From: Haemaphysalis longicornis
Lineage: Eukaryota > Arthropoda > Arachnida > Ixodida > Ixodidae
Reading direction: 5' to 3'
Assembly (NCBI GenBank): GCA_013339765.2
Contig: CM023449.1
Location: forward strand, 21,113,888 to 21,177,887
DNA length: 64,000 nt
Part shown: positions 11,871 to 23,565 of the stretch, in pieces
How positions within the stretch are numbered: position 1 is the stretch's first letter
Layout of the letters: every line of letters starts with the position of its first letter
The notes under the pieces: generated by a model
What the model was told of the DNA's origin: nothing
The model's input: the letters and a program-made list of their open reading frames with translations, nothing else
Database searches by the model: none
Position numbers and translations under genes: made by a program

Positions 11871-12528
11871 TACCTGCAAGATGCCCAGGAAATCCAGCTC
11901 CTGCTGATGAGGCGCGTTTGCATGCATAGGGCAGCGTATAAGTTGGCTCATCACCTAGCTATTTAGCTGGCCCAAGCTTGAGGCAGCAAACGCTTCAGTT
12001 TATGTTTGTAAGCGATGATGTCCACTGGTGACGTCTACCGCGCTTAGTTTATGAAGCGTGATGTGGAACGCTCAAGAATGTTCTATGCTAATTGTGTGCC
12101 TTACTCGTCTAAATCTTTCACGAAGGCGATCATTTAAGAAGCGAACGGCAACGCAGCGTCGTTGCCGCAAACAAGACCAACTTCCTCGTCGGAAGTCCGT
12201 AGCCTCGAAACAGGATTCCCTTCTTTCGAACGAACTCGGTGGCGGTTGATTTCACTTGAACTTGCGTCCGTGCGTTCTAGCTTCATCGGAGGTGCTGCAG
12301 TGTCGGGTTCCCGAATCACTGCGTTATGTTACGGGCTGCTGCCATTGGAAATACCATTTCGTAGAAAAAAAACTCAAATGCGTTTTGAAGACCCGTCTCA
12401 ATGTCTGAGACGCGTTTCCTGCATACTTTGAAGATCGTATGTTTCCCTACCGCACAGGCTTCGCCACGTAGGCCTTGCGCGCGTCTAACCGCAGCCTTAT
12501 GGCAAAACTGGAAGTTAGACGAGCAGGT

Positions 12529-12668
12529 GCGCATTCATATTCGAAGAAGCCTGCGCACAAAGACGTAGGCGACAAGAGGGGGAAAGATAACGCTATGTTT
12601 GTCTCTCGCTTCTCCCGTCTTATAGTCTACGTTTTTGTGCGCTGGTTTGATCGAATATGAATGCGCCA
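12529..12668. repeat. Inverted repeat / hairpin MITE
   Basis: 'gcgcattcatattcgaagaa' at 12529 returns inverted as '...gatcgaatatgaatgcgcc' by 12668. The arms of about 40 bp also share 'gcgcacaaagacgtag'. It sits just left of the piggyBac-like element. Confidence 0.65.
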
Positions 12669-12706
12669 CCCTCGAGACTTTGGCTGCGTCGTCCTTCGCG
12701 CCTTAA

Positions 12707-13647
12707 AGGGACGGACAACCGATTTTTGTCGCGTATATGTTCTCTAGCTCATATCAAAGCCTGCGTTTTATATAGCCCGGTAACCACAAGCAATTTCTAA
12801 ACAAATTGGCGGAAATAATTTTAATTCGGCCGCAAACTTCGTGAAATCGGAAGGGTGGCGGTTCGTAGTGTCGAAACTTGACACTACAATATGTGTCCCT
12901 GTCACGTGACCTGCAAACCTAGCAGCTACTGTAATGCTGAAACGTTTATTTACGTATTGAAAACCGTTTAACACAAGCATTTGTACAAGGTTAAATTGTG
13001 TATGCATTTCTAAACATTATTTTGAAAATTTTAAAGACACGCCGCCCGCCGTCGCTGGGTTGCTCTCAGTGTGGCTAACTGAGCCTCCATGCCCAGAATC
13101 AACGGCAGCGTTCAGTAAACAGACCCAGTGAAGGAGCTTTGATGATTCTGCCTGAGTCAGGGGCGTTTGTTCTGCCAAAATATTTTATTTCAGTTTCCAA
13201 ATACGCCAACGGCAGCTTTAAAAAAAAAAAAAAACGTCGCGTCGGGAAGAATCGAACTTCCCACCACCACAACGTGAAGCCAGATTCTACCTATCGTCTA
13301 TCCCAACAGATGGCGCATTCGTGCAAAATAGACCGTTGCATTAAAAAAAAAACATATAAAGGAACAGGAAAGCCTGCGATTCAAACTTTTTTTAGCTGGG
13401 GACAAGTTTTTTTTTAAATATCGTTTTTCATTTCGCATACAGACAAAAGTATGTTGCCGAGCTACTCTATGTCATGGTTGCCAGCATTATTTTTGGGAGG
13501 GACACACGAGTCGTAGACCTAAAAATTTCGATTTAAAAAGTTCTAGGGCGTTATCGGCAAAACCGTTTCTCGTCAAGGTGCTTTAAGTGATGCCCTTTCA
13601 TTTGGGATACAGAATATATACCCGACAAAAATCGGTTGTCTGTCCCT
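12707..13647. mobile_element. piggyBac-like non-autonomous element, copy A (TTAA target duplication)
   Basis: 941 bp. Ends AGGGACGGACAACCGATTTT and the inverse ...AAAATCGGTTGTCTGTCCCT, flanked on both sides by TTAA (12703-12706 and 13648-13651). TTAA duplication is diagnostic of the piggyBac superfamily. No transposase frame. The interior carries a conserved stretch with 'gaatcgaac' and 'ctacctatcgtc' found in all copies. Confidence 0.85.
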
Positions 13648-13651
13648 TTAA

Positions 13652-14530
13652 TGGGCTTCTTTCCAGTAGCGTAGCCCTCTTGCGGCGACCGCCCGAACCA
13701 CACTTGGGGGATTATAGAAGAATACGCCCCCTTTTTTTCGCCTGCCCTGCGCAGTTCAAAAAGCCGTCTCAGGCGCAACGCATGGTTTTGGTGGCTGAGA
13801 AATTTTTCGATGGCAGCCGTAGCCCGTACCGGTCTGCTACTTTCAGGACTCAGAAAACGGAGCAGCACTGTGGCTCGGCGTTCGCAACTGGCTAATCCAA
13901 TATGGCGTCGTTTTGTTTGCATTTTGCCCCCCAATATTGGCGGATTGGTCGCTGGGAGCGAGAGGCGCGCATGCGCAGAGCCTCTACTGGAAAAAGGTCC
14001 ATTGCCCCGCCGTGGTACGGTGCCGTGACATGCACGTGAATATAGTACCAAGAAAAGTTGCAGAAGATCCTTACGCTAATTGTTATGGGACGAAAGCGGG
14101 GACATGCGAGTTTCAGATGCGACTGCATCTCATTCACTCGCCTTGTCCCTCCATACGGCGTCGTTGTCCGTTTACACCCCTCCCCCATTCTCCTCGCCGT
14201 GCGAGCTGCGCTCTCCGCCGCTCACCCCCTCTCCTCTCTGATAGCGAACACTCTCTCGCGAGGGGCATTGGATTGGATTTGATTGGCTTGGATTGGATTG
14301 GATTTGGATTGGATTGGATTAAAGTGGATTGTGTTGCGTCATAGCCGCGCCACGTTGCGTCATAGCCGCGGCAGGGGGTTCACGGCACGTTTCACGCGAT
14401 GGGAGAATCAACCAAACGGAAACAACAATAAAACCCCCTATGCGTCGCATCTACACAGGGGTTCCCGCGAGGGGAGGTGGGAGTAATTTTTGAGCTTAGG
14501 ACAATGACGGCTCCATTGCGCCGACATTAG
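13652..14530. other. Intergenic, GATTG-type simple repeat
   Basis: No gene recognised. An imperfect GGATT/GATTG tandem occupies 14266-14332. The segment 14430-14480 recalls the end of SINE family Z ('ccctatgcgtcgcat', 'cgcgagggga'). Confidence 0.5.
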
Positions 14531-14691
14531 AGAGTTATCGCAAAACGGAGGGCCTGTCCCGGTACGATTACCGCTACACCTGCGCATGCGCTCAACCAGA
14601 GTTTCCTCTTCTGCGCACGCACAGTAGCCCCGGTCGCCTACCGGGTACCGTACCGGGGCCGGTTCTCCCCACTGTTTTAACTCTCTATTGG
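14531..14691. repeat. Short TIR element
   Basis: 'tagagagttatcgcaaaac' on the left against '...gttttaactctcta' on the right, with GC-rich palindromic interior (CCGGTA.../...TACCGG). Resembles the foldback element at 55687-55941. Confidence 0.5.
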
Positions 14692-15157
14692 CACCGTCCC
14701 TATCTTACCGTGCGTTTCCTTGCCTCAGTTTCAAATTGCGCGCCTTAGGCCAGCTTGTGCCATCTGATGAATCACCCAGGAGGCAACGTCCAACGAGACT
14801 AGGTGCGCGCCTTTTCTTGTGCTTATCTTTTGCGATAGCAATCACAAAATTCGCGTTAAAAATAATTCTTTACCCAGAAAATACAAAAAAGGCTCGCGCT
14901 CTAGTCTCGAACTCGCGGCTCGAGCGCGAAGCCAAACAGTAACAGAAGGTCCCCACTGATGGCGCGCCAGCAGGGCGAACGCGGGAAAATTGAGTTAACC
15001 CTGTAATGCCCAGACAATGAAAACAATAGATAAAAATTTAATGCGTTATTGCATTATATTTTGTGACTGAAACAATAAAGCAACGCGATAAAAATTTTTT
15101 TTTCTCTTAGGTTTATAAAATTACAATATGTATCATGAACGCATAAAAAGTGTAAAT

Positions 15158-15161
15158 ATAT

Positions 15162-15212
<51 letters not shown>

Positions 15213-15214
15213 AT
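15158..15214. repeat. (TA)n microsatellite
   Basis: Nearly pure TA dinucleotide repeat interrupted once, in a very AT-rich block (15000-15250). Confidence 0.95.
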
Positions 15215-15299
15215 AATATATAAGACTATAAATATAAATAATTATACGTTAGGAAAGATTCTATTTCTCTCTAGAAGTAAAATAGGGTTATGAGAATCC

Positions 15300-16008
15300 T
15301 CTCCTGAATCGTAACTTTCTAATATACTCGGGCTTGCAAAGCTGCTCCACTTGGTTCGGTAGAACCGTGGCTAAAATTAATTGCAGAAATAAGTTAATAT
15401 CAATAACTCGGGACATGCACAGCAGGTTTGTAACTAGGGGCGAACAATGGAGTGGACATATATCTAAAAAGGCCAATTTACCCCAATTAACATGGGAGAG
15501 ATACCTTGATAGAATGGTGGTCAAATGGAATTCTCGATAGAATAGCAGCCTACCATTTTGAAGAAGAAAGTGTAGACAGGCTTTACGGTATCACCTACGG
15601 GGCAGAAACTTGGAGGCTCACTAAAGGGTTCAACTTAAATTGAGAACGACTCAGCGGGCAATGGAGCGGAAAAGGATAGGTGTAACATTAAGGGACAAGA
15701 AGAGAGCGGAGTGGGTCAGGGAGCAAACTGGTGTTAAAAACATATTAGTAGAAATTAAGAAGAAGAAAAGGACGTGGGCAGGGGATGTAATGCGAAGGCA
15801 AGATAACCGCTGGTCATTAAGGGTAACAGAGTGGATCCCTAGAGAAGGCAAGCGTTGCAGGGGGCGGCCGAAAGTTAGATGGGCAGATGAGATCAAGAAG
15901 TTTGCGGGGATAAATTTGTCACAGTTGACACAGGACCGAGGTAATTGGAGAATAATGGGAGAGGCCTTTGCCCTGCAGTGGGCGTAGATAGGCCGGTGAT
16001 GATGATGA

Positions 16009-16012
<4 letters not shown>
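15300..16012 (+). pseudogene. RTE-like LINE 3' end (reverse transcriptase C-terminus)
   Basis: The frame from 15640 to 15987 reads TTQRAMERKRIGVTLRDKKR, then WVREQTGVKN, RTWAGDVMRRQDNRWSLRVT, EWIPREGKRCRGRPKVRWAD, up to a stop. This is the classic C-terminus of RTE-type endonuclease-reverse transcriptases. Upstream (to about 15550) YGAETWRLTK is in another frame, so there is a frameshift. It ends in a (GATGAT)n plus (AT)n tail (15996-16041), as RTE copies do. 5'-truncated and dead. Confidence 0.82.

Positions 16013-16041
<29 letters not shown>
16012..16041. repeat. (AT)n microsatellite at LINE tail
   Basis: AT dinucleotide run directly after the GATGAT tail of the RTE-like LINE fragment. Confidence 0.9.
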
Positions 16042-16046
<5 letters not shown>

Positions 16047-19000
16047 AGAAGGCCTTCTTCCTGAAACGTCAGTAAACTTATTTCTATTTTCTACGTCTTT
16101 CTCGTGTGTCTCTGTCTCTACTAACCTTATTTTTTTCGCGCTCTGTGTGAGTTTTTATCTTTTATCTGTGTGACTTTTTATCTTATATATAATCTAATGT
16201 AACATATACTCGTATACACGTCGGTATATGTATACCTACACATAAAATAGATGTATTATGTATCATATACTCCGTAAAAAAGCGTATCATACACCCATTG
16301 AAAGTAGGTGTAGACCCGTCGGGCACGCTTTGATGGAGGAATCCATCTTTAAAACTGTATTTGGGACTCCATGCGGCCAGTTATCGAGCTATAGTTTTAT
16401 TGAAAAAAACGCTTAGGAGGTGTCAGAAATGATACAATGGGCATTTCTTGGCGGTGGAACGGCCCAGGTGCAAAAACCTGAAAATGGCGTACCTTATATG
16501 ATACGTTGGGCACTACAGGGTTTAATGCGGCGAACCCCTGTTGCGTCAATCATGAAAGGGAAGACCGAGACAGGAGGGAAAACAGCGTGACAGGTGGGCT
16601 GCGGAGAGAGGAGACGCCATTGCGTAGCAGGAGCTGCAGAAGACTGTCGTCTTTCGGCGACGTTTGCGGCGAAGCCAGCAGATTCGCAGCCATTTTTTTA
16701 GTTTTATGGCGTAGCTTGGGTGCGTTCCAACTTCCCCTTCAGACGGCTTCGTTGCCGTCTTCGCGGACAGCCCGCCATGTTAAGCCCCGTTCCAATTCGA
16801 AAGAAACAGTCAACGAAAACTGCTTCGAGGAGACAGCATCAGTCAGCAACGATGCAGGCTACTTTCCTGTCTAAACTAATAAGTGACGCCAGCGCCACCT
16901 TTTTGCTTATTAATCTTGGAACAAAAGCACTTGTTCTTTTATTGGAACATTTAGTATAATTTACTAGTGGGAAGATGACTTTGTTTAGTTTTTAAATCAC
17001 GTAATGTTTGTAATAATAACGGTAATATTATTTACGAAACCTGCGGCTTGTGTTTCTCAACATGCCTGCTACGAGGCGGTCGTCTGCGTTGGTGTTGCGT
17101 TTGGGACCACCGCGCGGTTCCAATTTTATTCCTTTAGACATCTCCTAGTTAGACTGCTTCCTAAGCTGTCTACCAAGCTGTCCGCGAATTGGAACGCAGC
17201 CTTTGTGTGCGCTTTTGTGGACGCCTCTTGCGGACGCCAGCTGACTTCGCGCTGCAGCCCAGCCAAGTGAGTCGCCGCCAGCTCGTTGGCCGAAGGTTTC
17301 GCCGGGGGTGCCCGTTGGCTCGGTCGCCGTCAGGGTCTCTTATCGGTCGCCGTAATCCAAGGGTGGGTTGCCTCGCGTCCGGGGGGATTTCTCTTGGGTG
17401 CATAACCGGTTGGCGTGGCCGGACGGGACGCGCCTACAGCTTGCGACACCTCTTCGTTGCTTTTGCTTTCTACGGGCACATCCGACTCGTGCAGAGAGGC
17501 AGCGACGCGCGACTGAATGCAGGTTCATTGGCACGACGCGGAGTCTTTGCAGAGGACTGTAGGAGCCTTTTCCGTCCAAACGGCCGACACTTGACCCTTT
17601 AATAGACGAGGAGCGCCAGCCTCACAATGTTTAAAGTACGTTTACGAGTTCACACTGAACGGAGTGAAAGCATCGGCATGTAGACTCGCGCGAGACACAG
17701 TTTCAGCACACGAATGCATCGTTGCGGATGAACTTCCGGCGCTTCAGTTACTATTTTCGTCAGAGAATGGACTACACTGCATGCTTAACGCTCCCAATCG
17801 TATCCCTCATTCGCTTTTGCCTCGTGCAGTGCATGCAGTTTACGATTTACAGTCGTGATGTGGTTGCGATATTGTCTGCGGTGCTTATTTGCGATTGCGC
17901 CCGACTTAAGGATTCACTTCCACGAGAGCCGAAAGCTACAAAGGTCCGTTCAAATAGGACAATAGTTTGCATTTGCGCTCCAACGTCCAATGCCCAACAA
18001 TAACGCGAGGGACCCAGGTTCGATGCACCACAGGAAGCGTTTTTTTCTTGAGGCGCCTTTGTAAAGTTGGCTTTCCTGCAGTGCGTTTTGTCGCGCGCCG
18101 GACGCCGTCAGGAAGGCATTGAAACCTCCGCTTTAAAACTATGTACCGGGAGCATCAGGAAACCAGTTCGCGTAAATGGTTTCCCGTAAATGGTTTCGTG
18201 TAAATGCTTTCTCGCCACATGCGTGACGTGCGAAGGCAGCGCCCTTGCTCACTTGAAGTCTTTTCTCTTGACGCATTGTAATACCATTCTCATCTCTGGC
18301 GAAGACAGCCGCAAACGAAAGCTCCGCTGCTTGGCCGGTGCACTCTGATCTTCGACACCGGTATCGCACAGGGGTTCTAAGAGGAACATGAGGACAGAGC
18401 ACAGTAAAGACAATGTATTTATGCTCTTCGTTGACCAAAGCTTTCTCCGAAAGTGCAACTGGGTGGGGGAATCCGTTGCTCTTGACTAACCTGCAGCCCT
18501 CCGCATGTTAGCAACAAGCACTCTTCGAGTGCACTGCTACGTCACCTTAAAATGCTTATTAAGCGGCAACCACATGGAGCGTTTCGCTTGCGTAAGGGAG
18601 CTGTCGGCGTCTCCCAGCGGCGATGTCAAACAGACGTTGGGGAGGACCAAATTCAAGAAAAGAAAGAGCCAATTTGACCAATTACGCAGTTTTTAGCTAA
18701 CGGACCTGGTGACGGTGGGGTAAATTGTGCTCTTCAACGTTTTTCGCGTCGCCGCCAGGAGACGCCGATGGCCCCAGACGCGAGCAAAACGCTCCATTTG
18801 GTTGCCGCTTTATGCTGTGAAATGCGTGAAAACCAAGAACAGAAGCGCTCATCGCCAGCTTGAGCTCAACAGGGACCGTTCCGTGCGGCCATTCGGTCCT
18901 CGGGATGGAATGAACTACCCGTACCGTTTCCTGGGGAGACGTGTTCAGCCTGCCTCCATCGCCTCCCCTCACGGCCGGACTCGATTACTGTCCTCGACGG

Positions 19001-22000
19001 GAGTGTCCGGCCGTGCGTTGGTAGCGCGCAATCCGCTCCGCGACATGTGTTCCACAAAGGCGACCGACCAAGCAAGGCCGCCATTACAAGCGGGCCTCGT
19101 ACATGTCTTCCACCACGGCGCATTGTCCGGCTGCGCCGGCACTGCACGCTCCGTCGTGCAGGGCCGGTGATCAGTGCCAGCCGGTACGGCGCCTCGGCAA
19201 AGCTGGAAACGAAAGCAAAAACCGCGGCGCGCAGCCGCAAACTACGACCTTGGCGATGCACCGCTCTCGGCGGGGCGGCGTCGAAAGAAGCAAGGAAACG
19301 AAACAGAAGGCCGTGTGCCCGTTGTGAACCAAGCGCTCAAGCATGACGTCTCGGCATGGTCGCTGGGTGGCTTTTCTTATCGGCGGCAGTACCCGGGCAG
19401 TGGCCGGAGCTGTGGGTCCGGACTTGTTCAAATTTAGCCGCGTGATTTCAGCAGCACAGCTGTTGATGCTTTTAGTTCCGCCGCATACCGTTACCAGAAA
19501 CAAAAAAAAAAACGAAAAATACCGCGCGCACGTGAGCGTGCGCCTCGTGAGGAGCGCCCGGCGTCGGCCAGCTCGGCCTTCGAGAACACTCTGCCCAGCG
19601 TTCGTGGCGGAATCCCTAGCATGGTCTTCTACTCGCCAGTTCACTTGCGTTCGCTCCTGAAGTGGGGAGCACAGACGCCGAGTTCGCGAAGCCGGTTGCC
19701 TCGCGGGTTTTGGCGCGTGCTAACGCGGTCCACTCAGGGAGTCATGTGAAAAGCTGCGGACAAAACGACCCGGGCCTGCCAGCCAAGGAGAACTTTCAGC
19801 GGTAGGTACGGCAATCCATGTGATGTGTGACAGCTTGGTCTCCGACGAAGGGAGAGAGGCGGCCAGCTCTGCTGTTTCTCCAGCCTTGCACTGCTAGGGC
19901 AAGTTGCGCCTTCCTTTTTTTTTCTTTTCGGTAAGGTCATTGCGCGTGGTTCCTACTCAACGAGTGATGCAGACGATGGGCAAAGACATTTGGGAGGTGC
20001 CCATTTGACTGCTTTGGGCCTAGATACTCTTCAATTTCATTTTCAAGTGCAAAAGAAGTGAGAATGGACACTTCCGTCGCTGACCGCAGACTGCCGTTTC
20101 TGTAGTCCGGCTAACTTGGCTGTGGGACTTTCCGCAATGCGCTGGGCTTCGGCGCATTGCACCACGTGGCGCGAGTGTATGTCGCGAGGCAAGTGCATCG
20201 CACAGGGAGGAACTAACTGGCCCGGAGCGGCTGGGAGGGAGGCTCTTGCGGTTACACGCCGCGCAGACAAGCAGATCGGGACATGAGATACTCCTTTGCG
20301 CGGCTACGCCGGCTTCTTTTTGCCATGATTTGAAGCGCAACAAAAACACACGGACGAAAAACAGAATAGACGAGACAAGTGCTATCTCGTCTACCGGCTT
20401 CGGAAATGTTGTCGCCGGAAGTTCTACAGACGATAGTCTTTCTGGAGCTACTTGGACGGGAAATTTCTAATTTGTCTGTCTGTCACTCGATTCATCCAGC
20501 CGGCCAAAGCAACACAGATTCTGCGCAATAGTCTTATATACTCACAGCCAAATCTAAACGTCTAAGTCCGGTGTTAATGTTCATACTTGTCAACATTGTT
20601 GAACAAGAACAAGACATTACGCAAATATACGACCGAACGTGAATGCATGAGTGATATTTGCAGTGTTCCTTTATTTCAAAAAATTTACGGATGCCCGCTT
20701 TTGCGATAGCAACAAAATACTATCATCAACTGCAAGAACCCTCGCCTGCTGTTGCCCGCGCTACCTGGCGGGATTCAAAAAAATCAAATTGCAACAGCAA
20801 CGGAAGGTTACACTAGATAGGTTTCGCGTTCCGCTTACAATGCTCGTGGAGTAGGGCAACGTGGTTCTATAAATGTTGTAGTAGGGTGCCTCGATTCGCG
20901 CGCGTCTCCGCCGTACGGCAGCGCTGGCATCGAGGCACCCGACTTAAAGCAGTGGAACGCGGGAAATTTAAATTGACTTGAGCAAACCTGTAGCGTGTTT
21001 ACCTTGGGAGGAGAGCGACGGAAGAGGAACAGCATGAGAGGTGAGCGGGAAAGAGAAGAGATGCATTTACTTACCAGAGGCGCCAGTAGACCAATTGCCT
21101 TGCGTCGACATTTGCAACGAAGGAGCAGATACGCGGCCAATTTCTTGTTTTGTTCCGTTCTGTTGCGTCGCGAAATGTAACGCGCACACGCGACGTATTT
21201 TTTATTTGTTTATTTTTGCTGCGCACTGGTCTGGCATTTTGTGGGTGTAAAGCTTTTTTTTTTGTTACCTCCTGATGTCTGAAAAATACACGTGACCCCT
21301 TTGTAAAGTAAACGGGCAGTGTATTGGAATAGAAAGAAGGAGTGGTTAGCGTGGGATTCAGAGCATTACTAAGAATGAGATTTAGGCGAACATAAAAACT
21401 AAGATCTCTGACGACTTTCTATTTCCGGCGCGTGCACTTAACCGTCGTTTGACAGCCCTAGGGCTGCCTTAACAGCAGCACACGTGCGTAGCTACTCGTT
21501 ACCTGGGCGCGGGAAATTTGCTTCTTCTCTCAATTCGCGTTAACACCTGTAGAGCTAGATACGAGCGCTGTATACAAACACTGTGGTTCACGATCGGGAC
21601 TTTGTTAGGATGTGATCAAAGCATTTCGCTTACCTACTTTAGCAATTTCACTAAAACAAGTGGGGGCGGTTTTAAGTGCTATGACAGCAAAAGAGAACAA
21701 CAGTTCTGCAATTTTTCCTTCCATTTCCGTCTCAGGTGCCTGGCTGACTCCTTTCGGTGCTGACAGAATCGCGTGTATAACTGACGTCTTCAACGCTGCC
21801 TAACCACGTCCGAAATGCGTCAGCACCACCTCAAAAGGTCGTGCTTGGTGGTCAAGGGCGTTTCGCTATCCTTTTTTGGGTGCGTACAGCGGGAAAAGCA
21901 GCTGCCCTCCTGCTCACTTCGCGTCAGTCCACCCTTCTCCCTTCGGCCACCTGTTCTCCTCCGGCGCTTCACATAACGACATAGGGCGCCGTATATCGCT

Positions 22001-22750
22001 CCTGCAAAAATGTCTTCTCAGTAATTCATTTGTGTTGAGAAGTGAAGCCGACTTTAAGGAGATCTGTGTAAGCTAGGTCTTTGTAAGGTGGCTTTCGCAC
22101 ATTGCGTGTAGTAAAGTGAAGGTGACTCGTAAGAAAGCAAAAGTAGCGGACAATGACCGCAAAAGCGGCGGACGGAGACCACCGACGGCGAGGGGCCGCG
22201 GAGAAGCGAACATAAGCGCGATGCCGTGCGGGACCCGAATACCGCGAGCTGGAAAACACAGGGCGTCGGCGTGGTTTGAGCGCTGGGTCATCCACCTTAG
22301 CAAAGTGAGATGTGCACCGATTTCTTTTTTCATCGCTTCTGATTCTGTCGTTGGCAGTCAAGCTATGGCACTCTGCTGGTATCGGCATCCCGTTGACTAT
22401 GCAGCCTTGTGGGCCTCCTCTCCCCTCATTTTATCCTGTTCACATGGCACGTTGGCTTTTCTCATACGCTCGAATTCCCATCCCGGCCTTGCCGCACTGT
22501 TTGCCGCTCTCTGCTTCTTAGTGTTCTTATCTCTCCTTATAACTTATCACTATCAAGACTCCTTATCAACCTACGCATTGACCTTTTCATTCAAACCGAC
22601 TGAATGTATTTATGATTAGGGTTTTGTGCATTTTTCATGAGCGCGAGAAACCCAAAGCCAGCTTTACCAAGAATGCTCAACAGAAGACAGCTGTAACTCT
22701 TGTTTTATCTAAACTTCCCCAACAAAAGTGATATTACAACTGTCCGCTAA
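16042..22750. other. Intergenic region upstream of GILT, no gene recognised
   Basis: Mixed sequence with CpG-rich blocks at about 17180-17600 and 18700-19660. These could hold the promoter or 5' exon of GILT, but no frame gives a credible protein. A hairpin lies at 20885-20941 (GGGTGCCTCGAT...ATCGAGGCACCC). A segment around 19862-19905 matches 62898-62940 and so is repeat-derived. A short triplication of 'gtaaatg.tttc' lies at 18173-18213. Confidence 0.5.
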
Positions 22751-22754
22751 GGTG

Positions 22755-23040
22755 ACTGTATCATTATTTATTTTATTTATTTACCAGTACCTTACAGGCC
22801 CATTGTGTGGGGCATTGAGTAAGGGGGGCAGAAAAATAAAAAAAGTACACGTTGTCTCGAAGATACAGGAGTAAGGACGTAAAAAGTACTAACAACGAGG
22901 AAACAGTGCTAGCAAAACAAAATACATAAATCTGCATATCGCATCGAAAACAAAGTAGAATGCACAACAAGGAAACAGTGCTGCAAAACAAACTGTATAT
23001 ATCAGCATATCGCATCAAAAACAAAGAAGAATTCCAAGTT
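22755..23040 (-). repeat. LINE-like AT-rich 3' tail plus 84-bp duplication
   Basis: Read on the minus strand, this ends '...taaataaataaaataaata' after 'gggcctgtaaggtactg', a form typical of non-LTR retrotransposon tails. Within it, 'acaa.gaggaaacagtgct..caaaaca' to 'gcatatcgcatc.aaaacaaag' is repeated once in direct orientation (about 22894-22960 and 22966-23025). Confidence 0.45.
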
Positions 23041-23412
23041 TTATTTACATGTCATGATGAGATAGTAAACAATAAATGAGTTCGTACCTTGTTACAAAAT
23101 TCTGTCTCATCTCTGCGTCGTGTGCGAGACAGGTTCGCTGGACATCCACCTTCACAGGGTCGAATGGCTCATAATTTTTTTTCGTTATTAACTCCGAAAT
23201 TATATTACACCACCGGTCTTATTCAAGAACTGCCTTTCACTTATAAGTCTGCCTGTTCACTTCTATTGCCTACACATAGTGAATAGGTGGGCCAAAAGTT
23301 ATTGAAGCTTCAAACATTGAGAGTTTCCTGAACCAAGTGTCTGTGCCAAATCAGAACAGTCTCTTTCTTTTCTTTTTTTTAAAAAGATGTTCTCTACCGT
23401 TCTTGTGTGCAG

Positions 23413-23565
23413 GCATGTGTGCAAGATCCAAAAGTGGTGGTGGAGGTCTTCTACGAGACGTACTGCCCAGACAGCAGGAGCTTCATTCTCGACCAGCTCA
23501 ACTCTACCTACGCAGAGCTCTCGAACATCATTACGCTTCAGCTCGTCCCATACGGAAAAGCTGTG
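23413..23565 (+). CDS. GILT: GILT coding exon a (active-site CPDS)
   Basis: The acceptor is a T-rich tract ending ...gtgtgcag at 23412 and the donor is GTGAGT at 23566. It is 51 codons, in frame throughout, from ACVQDPKVVVEVFYETY through the CPDS motif to LVPYGKAV. It carries the first beta strand and active-site helix of the thioredoxin-like fold. The reading frame continues upstream through the acceptor without an ATG, which shows that a 5' exon is missing. Confidence 0.93.

Noticed and set aside
22312..22356. Hydrophobic frame resembling a signal peptide for GILT
   Set aside because: Starts at GTG with a TGA two codons upstream, so no ATG; the donor is weak. Kept only as a hypothesis in findings.
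22116..22619. 167-codon plus frame upstream of GILT
   Set aside because: Basic low-complexity start, no family resemblance, and no splice consistency with the GILT exons.
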